From the NCBI GenBank assembly GCA_050114795.1, contig JASFRS010000145.1, positions 1-6,459 of the forward strand: 6,459 bases of DNA. Reading direction: 5' to 3'. The notes beneath the pieces were generated by a model. The model searched no databases and was not told the origin of the DNA. It saw nothing but the letters and a program-made list of their open reading frames with translations. The translations under genes were made by a program, and so were the position numbers. This DNA comes from JASFRS01 sp050114795 (GTDB taxonomy: Bacteria > Pseudomonadota > Alphaproteobacteria > Sphingomonadales > CAKZYD01). This document shows, one piece after another, positions 1-5,017 of this stretch. Numbering within the stretch: position 1 is the first letter of the stretch; every line of letters starts with the position of its first letter.

Positions 1-191
1 TTTGCACCGACATGGTCCATGTGATGATGGGTGTTTAGAATTTTTGTCAGAGTCCAGCCCCGCTTGTCCAGTTCCGCCCAGACCGGCTCGGGTATGGCTG
101 CGTCAACCACAGCCGTTTCCCCTGTCTCCGCATCATGGAGAAGATAGATATAATTGTCCGACAGAACCGGAATTTGAACGATTTTAAGCAT
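1..191 (-). CDS. gloB: Hydroxyacylglutathione hydrolase (glyoxalase II), N-terminal part
   Basis: This gene runs off the left edge, so only the first 63 codons are visible. The protein opens MLKIVQIPVLSDNYIYLLHD, the typical beginning of glyoxalase II in the metallo-beta-lactamase fold. It then reaches the metal motif NTHHHMDHVG, which supplies H55, H57, D59 and H60 for the binuclear site. The family hydrolyses S-D-lactoylglutathione to D-lactate and glutathione in the cytoplasm, the second step of methylglyoxal detoxification. The start ATG lies 3 bp after the gloA stop. A GGAG (complement of 203-206) inside the end of gloA can serve as ribosome site at a spacing of 11, so translational coupling is likely. 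The second half, with the remaining metal ligands and the glutathione-binding C-terminal domain, is outside the window. Another metallo-beta-lactamase hydrolase is possible but unlikely given the N-terminus and the gloA neighbour. Confidence 0.93.
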   Translation of the reverse strand, partial: MLKIVQIPVLSDNYIYLLHDAETGETAVVDAAIPEPVWAELDKRGWTLTKILNTHHHMDHVGA

Positions 192-194
192 GGC

Positions 195-617
195 TTACCA
201 TTCTCCCGTATTTTGCATGGAGGCCCATGGTTCTTTTGGTGGCAGGCGATCACCCTCTTGTAATAATTCAATTGATATCCCGTCAGGAGAGCGCACAAAA
301 GCCATATGCCCGTCACGCGGTGGGCGATTAATGGTCACACCTGCGTCCATTAATTTCTGACACAAAGCATAGATATCTTTCACGCGATAGGCGAGATGCC
401 CAAAATTGCGACCGCCCGTATATTTCTCATCGCCGTCCCAATTATATGTAAGCTCGACTTGAGCGTGTTCATCTCCAGGCGCGGCTAAAAAGACCAAAGT
501 AAAGCGTCCGTTTTCAAAATCACGGCGGTTTAATTCCACAAGACCCAGCTTGTTCACGTAAAAATCGAGACTTTCATCGAGATCAGTGACGCGGACCATC
601 GTGTGTAGATATTTCAA
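195..617 (-). CDS. gloA: Lactoylglutathione lyase (glyoxalase I), TTG start
   Basis: Glyoxalase I converts the methylglyoxal-glutathione hemithioacetal to S-D-lactoylglutathione. The 140-residue product begins MKYLHTMVRVTDLDESLDFY and matches the short bacterial, E. coli-like metal-dependent class. The likely metal ligands are all present: H5, E55 (in QVELTYNW), H74 (in NFGHLAYRV) and E117 (in GISIELLQ). The open frame extends upstream to 749 with an ATG there, but that segment overlaps the thioesterase gene and does not look like glyoxalase. TTG at 617-615 has an AGGAG seven bases upstream and keeps H5. The next ATG (599-597) would delete H5 and has no comparable ribosome site. The gene sits 25 bp after the thioesterase and 3 bp before gloB, so it is the middle gene of the operon. 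Confidence 0.94.
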   Translation of the reverse strand: MKYLHTMVRVTDLDESLDFYVNKLGLVELNRRDFENGRFTLVFLAAPGDEHAQVELTYNWDGDEKYTGGRNFGHLAYRVKDIYALCQKLMDAGVTINRPPRDGHMAFVRSPDGISIELLQEGDRLPPKEPWASMQNTGEW

Positions 618-624
618 CGTGTTT

Positions 625-629
625 CTCCT
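625..629 (-). promoter_or_regulatory. Ribosome binding site deciding the gloA TTG start
   Basis: The minus strand reads AGGAG here, seven bases before the TTG at 617-615. It lies in the 25-bp gap between the thioesterase stop and gloA. It is the only strong Shine-Dalgarno sequence near the conserved glyoxalase N-terminus, so it fixes the start at TTG rather than at the ATG six codons downstream. Confidence 0.8.
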
Positions 630-642
630 GATTAGGCGTTGG

Positions 643-1077
643 TCAAGAATTGGGGTCTTTTGCAAAAATATCAATAACAGACTGAGGCAATGGCGCGGAC
701 TGACCCGTCTTTTGATCCGTCCAGACCCAGATAATCTGACCATCAGCACGAATGCTGTTGTCCGGCCCGAAAATCGCTAAATCAAAGCTTAGGGACGAGC
801 GTCCAACCCGACCTAGGCGGGCGCCGATTTCAACTTTTTCATCCAACCGCATGGGTTTGCGAAAATTTACTTCGCCTTTAACAACATGGAATTCAAAATC
901 CTTATGCGGCTCTTCGCGCCATCCGCGGGCGCGGGCAAATTCGGTCAGGCCAATATCAAAATAAGTCAGATAATGAGCATTATAAACCACCGCCTGAGCG
1001 TCTATCTCATGATAGCGAACGCGCTTAGGATAGAAAAAGGTGAAATCATCGCTTTGAAAGACACGGGCTTGTGACAT
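643..1077 (-). CDS. Acyl-CoA thioesterase, 4HBT/YbgC-like hotdog fold
   Basis: The 144-residue product is a single hotdog domain of the 4-hydroxybenzoyl-CoA thioesterase family, at the usual length. Residues 20-46 carry the signature VRYHEIDAQAVVYNAHYLTY followed by FDIGLTEF. By analogy to YbgC and 4HBT enzymes, D26 is the likely catalytic acid and N33-A34-H35-Y36 lines the active site. Later segments such as GEVNFRKPMRLDEKVEIG and ADGQIIWVWTD fit the beta strands of the fold. Such enzymes act in the cytoplasm as oligomers and release free acids from acyl-CoA. The substrate cannot be read from sequence. It is the first gene of the thioesterase-gloA-gloB operon and diverges from the secreted-protein gene. 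The ribosome site is weak (AAGAG about nine bases before ATG). Placement with the glyoxalases suggests, without proving, a role in thioester clearance. Confidence 0.9.
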   Translation of the reverse strand: MSQARVFQSDDFTFFYPKRVRYHEIDAQAVVYNAHYLTYFDIGLTEFARARGWREEPHKDFEFHVVKGEVNFRKPMRLDEKVEIGARLGRVGRSSLSFDLAIFGPDNSIRADGQIIWVWTDQKTGQSAPLPQSVIDIFAKDPNS

Positions 1078-1106
1078 TTGAATACTCTTGGTTTCAGTTA
1101 TATTAT
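1078..1106 (+). promoter_or_regulatory. Sigma70-like promoter of the secreted-protein gene
   Basis: TTGAAT at 1078-1083 and TATTAT at 1101-1106 are separated by exactly 17 bp. This gives four of six and five of six matches to the housekeeping consensus. Transcription would begin near 1113, leaving a leader of about 29 nt with GGGAG before the ATG at 1142. The -35 box touches the first codon of the divergent thioesterase, so the two genes share a 64-bp control region. No equally good promoter is visible for the minus strand. Confidence 0.55.
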
Positions 1107-1141
1107 GAGCCTGGAGCGCGGTACTTTGCGGGAGAATTTAC

Positions 1142-1807
1142 ATGAAATCCCTATATGCATTTGCACTTGGCTTAGGCTTTGTGGCCTTGTCTAGCCCAAG
1201 TTACGCACAGACCCAAATCATCTTTGAAGGATATGTGGGAGAGCGTATCAGCGCCCTTGATGCACAGGAGCAGCGCTATGAAAAACGGTTCCGGGCCTAT
1301 CGGCATACAGACCGCAATCCGGCACGTTCCACATTTCGTTTAAATAAGGCGCGCTTCTTTGAAACTGAATGGGCGGGTGAACGACTTATTGAAAATATTG
1401 AAGATTTTACAGCGGAACACCTGCTTCAGGCATTGGTCGATTATAACCTTGCACGCGTTGATGACCCCATCGCACCCTCAAAGCTTCGCTTTGTCGTGGA
1501 TCAATTGAAAACGGAAAATAATGCAGTGGCTATTTTCGATGGCAGCCACAGCTATATGACCGGGCGTATGGAGGTTCTGGGCGAAGGGGGTGCAGTTGTG
1601 CAAAGCTACGATATTTCGGCAAATTTTGTGAGGCAGCCTTCTGTAGAAAGAAATTATAAGGGGCCGGATCTTTTTTATTTTACGACGGATCCGGAATTGC
1701 GAGTCGGTCCACTTTTTACCCAATTTGTCGCGAAGGGGCTGAACAAATTATATCCCGATATCCAATTCGCTAAAGCTTATGTAGCTGTTGACCCCGTTAA
1801 TTTCTAA
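1142..1807 (+). CDS. Secreted (periplasmic) protein of unknown function
   Basis: I do not recognise this 221-residue protein. It has a clear Sec signal peptide: a Lys at residue 3, a hydrophobic core LYAFALGLGFVALSS, and a likely signal peptidase I site after S-Y-A at residues 20-22. The mature part would start QTQIIFEG. No lipobox or further membrane span is present, and mature residues contain no cysteine, so a soluble periplasmic protein is the best reading. Residues 80-105 (ERLIENIEDFTAEHLLQALV and on) look helical. Residues 114-160 look like paired beta strands around KLRFVVDQLKTENNAVAIF and GRMEVLGEGGAVVQSYDIS. That pattern loosely recalls periplasmic or outer-membrane accessory proteins that carry a strand pair before a C-terminal helix. 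The start is supported by GGGAG seven bases upstream and by the promoter at 1078-1106. It is transcribed alone as far as can be seen. Confidence 0.85.
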   Translation: MKSLYAFALGLGFVALSSPSYAQTQIIFEGYVGERISALDAQEQRYEKRFRAYRHTDRNPARSTFRLNKARFFETEWAGERLIENIEDFTAEHLLQALVDYNLARVDDPIAPSKLRFVVDQLKTENNAVAIFDGSHSYMTGRMEVLGEGGAVVQSYDISANFVRQPSVERNYKGPDLFYFTTDPELRVGPLFTQFVAKGLNKLYPDIQFAKAYVAVDPVNF

Positions 1808-1831
1808 GGCCAGAGGTGCCAGGATTGTAGG

Positions 1832-1859
1832 TGCTGAAAATTCCGTTCAATTTTCAGCA
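1832..1859. terminator. Perfect 11-bp hairpin after the secreted-protein gene
   Basis: TGCTGAAAATT (1832-1842) and AATTTTCAGCA (1849-1859) form a perfect 11-bp stem with a 6-nt loop, starting 25 nt after the stop codon. No T-tract follows on the plus strand (GATTGAAG comes next), so it is not a standard intrinsic terminator. It may stabilise the 3' end of the message, act as a weak terminator, or be an operator for the following operon. The fold is visible directly; the function is inferred. Confidence 0.45.
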
Positions 1860-1906
1860 GATTGAAGCGAAGAGTCGACTTGTAACTACGCTTGGCGCTA
1901 TGAAGT

Positions 1907-1938
1907 CCTAGACCTGCGCCGGAAGAGCCAGGCTTAGG
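1907..1938 (+). promoter_or_regulatory. Possible leader hairpin covering the lipoprotein ribosome site
   Basis: CCTAGACCTG (1907-1916) can pair with CAGGCTTAGG (1929-1938) through two 4-bp helices separated by a 2-base mismatch, with a 12-nt loop. The right arm overlaps the Shine-Dalgarno-like AGGATAGG (1936-1943) before the ATG at 1948. If it folds in the RNA it would partly hide the ribosome site. No convincing -35/-10 pair was found in 1860-1940, so the transcription start is unknown. Confidence 0.25.
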
Positions 1939-1947
1939 ATAGGTTAT

Positions 1948-2436
1948 ATGACGAAAAGACACATCTTAAAGGGATGCGGGGTTGGCATTGCTCTATTGGC
2001 GTTGAGCGGTTGCTCTTATTTGCGTGAAGAGGGCTGGCTCTCGCCCAAAAAACAACAATCGACCGATGAAACGGTCACTGTGTCCAGCATTGATCGTGAA
2101 AATAAGCAGATTGAAGAAGTAAAAAGCTCGCATCAGCCAAGGTCTGACGTGTTTCCAATTGGAGAACCGCGTGCAAAGCCAATGGTTACGGCGCTTCATG
2201 CTGAAAATTTAACTGGGCTTGATCCACAGCAGGTTGAAGACAGTTTGGGTCAACCGGACATCGTAGAAACGCAGGGGCCGACATTAGTTTGGCGGTTTAA
2301 TGCTGGGCCCTGTACGGCAACATTTCAATTTTTCAAAGAAGTAGAAACGGATATTTATCGTCTTCTACAATATGATTTCGAAGGCGGCAGTGAGGCTTAT
2401 TGTCTGGGGCGGATAGAAAGACGTAAATTCGGGTAA
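1948..2436 (+). CDS. Lipoprotein with BamE/SmpA-like domain
   Basis: The 162-residue protein has a lipoprotein signal: basic MTKRHILK, a hydrophobic run, and the lipobox L-S-G-C with the lipidated cysteine at position 22. Residues 23-80 are polar and low in structure (QQSTDETVTVSS and beyond), a likely linker. The C-terminal part (about 84-162) resembles the small BamE/SmpA-like fold: LTGLDPQQVEDSLGQPDIVE, then QGPTLVWRF and a strand FQFF. This leucine-LGxP-x-VW arrangement occurs in alphaproteobacterial lipoproteins of unknown role. Cysteines 122 and 152 lie in that domain and could form a disulfide in the periplasm. There is no Asp at +2 after the lipid cysteine (it is Ser), so by enterobacterial rules it would go to the outer membrane. 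It is 15 bp upstream of the response regulator, so it is probably the first gene of the two-component operon. A direct role in signalling is inference. Confidence 0.85.
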   Translation: MTKRHILKGCGVGIALLALSGCSYLREEGWLSPKKQQSTDETVTVSSIDRENKQIEEVKSSHQPRSDVFPIGEPRAKPMVTALHAENLTGLDPQQVEDSLGQPDIVETQGPTLVWRFNAGPCTATFQFFKEVETDIYRLLQYDFEGGSEAYCLGRIERRKFG

Positions 2437-2451
2437 AGGATATCACAGCCC

Positions 2452-3189
2452 ATGAAAGGCATAACCTATTTAGTCGATGATGATGATCTGTTCCGAGAAT
2501 CCATTGAACGGAATCTCGTCGCCGCCGGTTATGAAGTCTATGCCTACAGCAATGGTCGGAAATTCATAGACGATCTGGTGGAAGACCCTAAAGCAGGGGT
2601 TATCCTCCTTGATTGGAAAATGCCGGGGATTAACGGCATTGAAGTCTTGCATGAACTGCGTGAGCGGGCCATCGACCTGCCGGTCATATTTCTCACTGTC
2701 CTTGGCGATCAGATTTATGAAGAATCGGCCCTGGCTGGGGGAGCTGTGGACTTCATTGAAAAATCTCGCTCTTTCTCCATCGTGCAGCGGCGCATTGATT
2801 TAATCTTGTCTGGTTTGCGAACCAGTCAGGAAAGGCAAAATACCAGCAAGCATAGTGTAGTGGTGCGTCATCATTTGACGCTGGATGACAGCGTGCGTCG
2901 TGCCTTTTGGAAAGATAATGATGTTGGCCTAACGCTCACAGAATATCGACTGCTCCAACATATGGTGGAAAACGCCCCTAAAGATGTCAGCTATAGAGCG
3001 CTTTATGATCTGGTACATGGTGCAGGCTTTGCTGCTGGGGAGGGCGCGCATGGATATCGCGCGAATGTCCGTGCTTTCATTAAGCGCATACGCCAGAAAT
3101 TTCGTTCCATTGACCCGGAATTTGATGCGATTTCCAACTATGCAGGATTTGGCTATCGATGGATTGACCCGGAAGGGGGGCAATCATGA
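2452..3189 (+). CDS. ChvI-like response regulator, receiver plus winged helix
   Basis: This 245-residue OmpR/PhoB-class regulator has a receiver domain at about 1-122 and a winged-helix DNA-binding domain at about 140-240. Acidic residues D9-D11 (YLVDDDDLFR), the phosphoacceptor D54 (VILLDWKMPG), T82 (VIFLTV) and K104 (DFIEKSRS) are all in place. The residue after K104 is Ser instead of the usual Pro. The effector domain contains LTLTEYRLLQHMVENAP, then the recognition-helix region ANVRAFIKRIRQKFRSID, and ends in the wing YAGFGYRW. This resembles the C-terminus of ChvI (IKRLRKKF and GVGYRF), so a ChvI-like subfamily is likely. Phosphorylation by the kinase encoded just downstream should control DNA binding. 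The stop overlaps the kinase start (ATGA), indicating translational coupling. Start support is AAGGA eleven bases upstream, a slightly long spacing. Target genes are unknown; self-regulation is plausible. Confidence 0.94.
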   Translation: MKGITYLVDDDDLFRESIERNLVAAGYEVYAYSNGRKFIDDLVEDPKAGVILLDWKMPGINGIEVLHELRERAIDLPVIFLTVLGDQIYEESALAGGAVDFIEKSRSFSIVQRRIDLILSGLRTSQERQNTSKHSVVVRHHLTLDDSVRRAFWKDNDVGLTLTEYRLLQHMVENAPKDVSYRALYDLVHGAGFAAGEGAHGYRANVRAFIKRIRQKFRSIDPEFDAISNYAGFGYRWIDPEGGQS

Positions 3190-4682
3190 GGGCCTTTGCC
3201 CTTCACGCGCCACGGTCTCTAACCGTCCGTCTTCTGGTGTTCTTTGCCATTTTCCTATTACTGCCCATTCTTCTTTATGTCGCTTTCCGTGTTAGTGACA
3301 ATCAACGCAATGAGTTGATTCTTCGGGCAGTGAATCAGGAAGGTCAAACCATCAGTCAGGCCCTTCGCGCGCCGCTTGAAAATTTTTCTGCATCGGCTTC
3401 GGTTGACCTTGCTCAGGTCTTGGCGCCCTTTGCAGGACCTGACCGGCGTTTGAAGCTATTTTATCGACCAAGTAATGGCCCTGGTGGATTCTTTTATATG
3501 GCGGCTCTGCCTGTCCTTGACCCAGATACGGCTGAGGCTGAACGTTCTACGCTTGAAACCGCAGGCATTTTTCAGGGCCTAGCAGAGCAATGTGCGGAGG
3601 GACAATCCTTAGCGAAGCGTTTTACCAATCCGGCGGGGCGGGAAGAACTGGTCACATCTGTAACGCCCCTAAGTCTTGCGAATGGGTGTTGGGCTATCAT
3701 CGTATCGCATCAAGGCGAGATCTATTTAACGTCGACCCTTGGTAAATCTTTTTGGTCGCTGGCACCGGTCCGTATCGCCTTGGTCAGCTACGCTTTTGTT
3801 GCATTGATTGCGGCATGGCTGTTGTTTGATGTGCGTTTTGATATGAAACGCATTGCCGAAGCCGCCCGTGATATTCGTATTGGCCGAAAAAGAGGCGAAG
3901 ATTTTAAATCGCGCATACGCATGCCCGAATTGGCTGAAATGGCCTCGGAACTTGACCGGCTTGTGCATACCTTGGACCGGTCACGCAACATGATCCGACA
4001 GGCGGCTGAGGAAAATGCGCATGCTTTTAAAACCCCACTTGCTGTTATCCAGCAGGCATTGGAACCCTTGCGTCGGACGGACCCGAATTTGATTGGGTCT
4101 GATGGAACGCGGTCGATTGAAGTTATTGGCCAGGCAATGGAACGATTGGACGCATTGGTTACAGCTGCGCGTACCTTGGATGCAGTTGCTGCTGACAGTT
4201 TGGAGGTGCAGGGGGAAAGGCTGGATTTAAGTGCCTTCCTGACACATATGGCAGCATCTTTTGAGCCGGTGGCTGCGGTCGGGAAGGTGCAGGTTGTTTG
4301 CGATGTTGAGGCAGGGCTGCACTGCGAAGCTTCAGCCGAACCTTTGGAAACTGTCATTGAAAATCTGCTTGAAAACGCTTTGTCCTTCTCACCACCTGGT
4401 GGCCGGATTTTTGTTAAAGCTTTTTCAAAGGAAAAAGACAGAATAAAAGTTCTCGTAGAAGATGAGGGGCCAGGGGTGGCTGATGAGGAGTTAGAGAAAA
4501 TTTTCTCCCGCTATTATTCCGCGCGGTCCCTCGATGAGAGTGCAAAAGACAATGACAATGCACATTTTGGCCTAGGGCTTTGGATTGTGCGTAGAAATAT
4601 TGAGGCTCTTGGTGGCGAGGTTCATGCGGAGAATCGAAAAGTCGGTGGCTTTAAAATTTCCATAACCTTACCAAAGGTTTAA
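3186..4682 (+). CDS. Membrane sensor histidine kinase, partner of the ChvI-like regulator
   Basis: The 498-residue kinase spans the inner membrane twice, at about 13-36 (VRLLVFFAIFLLLPILLY) and 195-215 (VRIALVSYAFVALIAAWLLF). Between them lies a periplasmic sensor of about 158 residues with only two cysteines, C136 and C168, a possible disulfide. A HAMP linker covers about 216-268. The dimerisation domain carries the phosphorylated H279 in ENAHAFKTPLAVIQ. This is closest in style to the PhoQ H-box; the usual acidic residue after the His is Ala, and T283 is kept. The ATPase domain has the N box NLLENA (393-398), the G1 box DEGPGV (426-431), the IFSRYYSAR segment and the G2 box FGLGLWIVRR. All key elements are present, so it should be active. 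It is shorter than typical ChvG. A GGAAGGGGGG stretch before the ATG serves as ribosome site inside the regulator gene. The stimulus is unknown; operon partners point to the envelope. Confidence 0.94.
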   Translation: MRAFALHAPRSLTVRLLVFFAIFLLLPILLYVAFRVSDNQRNELILRAVNQEGQTISQALRAPLENFSASASVDLAQVLAPFAGPDRRLKLFYRPSNGPGGFFYMAALPVLDPDTAEAERSTLETAGIFQGLAEQCAEGQSLAKRFTNPAGREELVTSVTPLSLANGCWAIIVSHQGEIYLTSTLGKSFWSLAPVRIALVSYAFVALIAAWLLFDVRFDMKRIAEAARDIRIGRKRGEDFKSRIRMPELAEMASELDRLVHTLDRSRNMIRQAAEENAHAFKTPLAVIQQALEPLRRTDPNLIGSDGTRSIEVIGQAMERLDALVTAARTLDAVAADSLEVQGERLDLSAFLTHMAASFEPVAAVGKVQVVCDVEAGLHCEASAEPLETVIENLLENALSFSPPGGRIFVKAFSKEKDRIKVLVEDEGPGVADEELEKIFSRYYSARSLDESAKDNDNAHFGLGLWIVRRNIEALGGEVHAENRKVGGFKISITLPKV

Positions 4683-4793
4683 TTTAGTCTCATTATTGTC
4701 ACAGCCGTCCCAGCTTTGTCGCACGCCAAGTCGAAACACCCTTGATATATTCAAATCATAGTTAGACGGGCGCTGCGGGACTTAAGTTCCCAA

Positions 4794-4900
4794 GGCGTTT
4801 TGATTACCGCCGGTGGACAAATGCTGGGAACGTCCTGCCAACCGCCCAAGCCCCTGTTTCCGGAATTAGACACCGGCGGTAATCAAATTCTCCAAACGCC
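4794..4900. repeat. Long inverted repeat with 55-nt interior
   Basis: TTTGATTACCGCCGGTG (4799-4815) is the perfect reverse complement of 4871-4887, giving 17 uninterrupted base pairs. GGCGT at 4794-4798 also pairs with ACGCC at 4896-4900, leaving an 8-nt bulge on the right side only. Alternatively the split is 15 bp plus 7 bp (GGCGTTT with AAACGCC). The interior 4816-4870 has only weak pairing, for example GGAA 4827-4830 with TTCC 4858-4861. No flanking direct duplication of a target site is evident, which argues mildly against a recent mobile insertion. The repeat is directly visible; its function is not. Confidence 0.9.
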
Positions 4901-4961
4901 GAAGCAAATTAAAAAGACCCGCTCAGGCATGAATGTTTAGGGACCCAAGCCACTCGATACA

Positions 4962-5000
4962 AAAAAGACCGCTCTGAAAGTCCCCCAGAGCGGTCTTTTT
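4962..5000. terminator. Strong bidirectional intrinsic terminator
   Basis: GACCGCTCTG (4967-4976) pairs perfectly with CAGAGCGGTC (4986-4995) over 10 GC-rich base pairs with a 9-nt loop. A run of six A lies on the left and five T on the right, extending the stem and supplying a U-tract on either strand. It sits between the rightward kinase or small RNA and the leftward oxidoreductase, whose stop is 18 bp away. It therefore can end transcription from both sides. Confidence 0.93.
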
Positions 5001-5017
5001 ATTTATGTGGTTTTTGT

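Larger units (their letters stand above)
4758..5000 (+). ncRNA. Candidate structured small RNA, family not recognised
   Basis: The 335-bp gap between the kinase and the oxidoreductase is too structured for plain spacer. TGATATATT (4743-4751) fits an extended -10 box with TG one base before TATATT, which would start transcription near 4758; no good -35 is seen. The product would contain a small GGGA/TCCC hairpin (4777-4791 region), the long stem 4794-4900, a single-stranded linker, and the intrinsic terminator ending near 5000. A long closing stem around an interior of about 55 nt loosely recalls 6S RNA topology, but I could not match 6S sequence signatures. The SRP GGAAG motif, tmRNA and RNase P signatures are absent. 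It could instead be the structured 3' end of the kinase message, or a miniature mobile element. The strand is inferred from the promoter-like box and the terminator, which works both ways. Confidence 0.35.

Noticed and set aside
618..749. N-terminal extension of GloA to the ATG at 749
   Set aside because: It overlaps the end of the thioesterase gene, does not resemble glyoxalase, and the family length and ribosome site favour the TTG at 617.
1097..1125. Minus-strand promoter for the thioesterase operon (TATAAC with AGTACC)
   Set aside because: The -10 is fair, but the -35 is poor and the spot overlaps the better plus-strand promoter. Not enough to report as a feature.
3788..4357. A 189-residue open frame on the minus strand inside the kinase gene
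   Set aside because: It is antisense to the complete, motif-rich kinase, rich in Ser and Ala, and lacks any domain. It is a shadow of the coding frame.
4683..5017. 6S, SRP (4.5S), tmRNA or RNase P RNA in the intergenic gap
   Set aside because: The long closing stem recalled 6S, but no sequence signature of 6S could be matched. The SRP GGAAG/AGCAG loop and the RNase P and tmRNA conserved blocks are absent. Left as an unnamed candidate.
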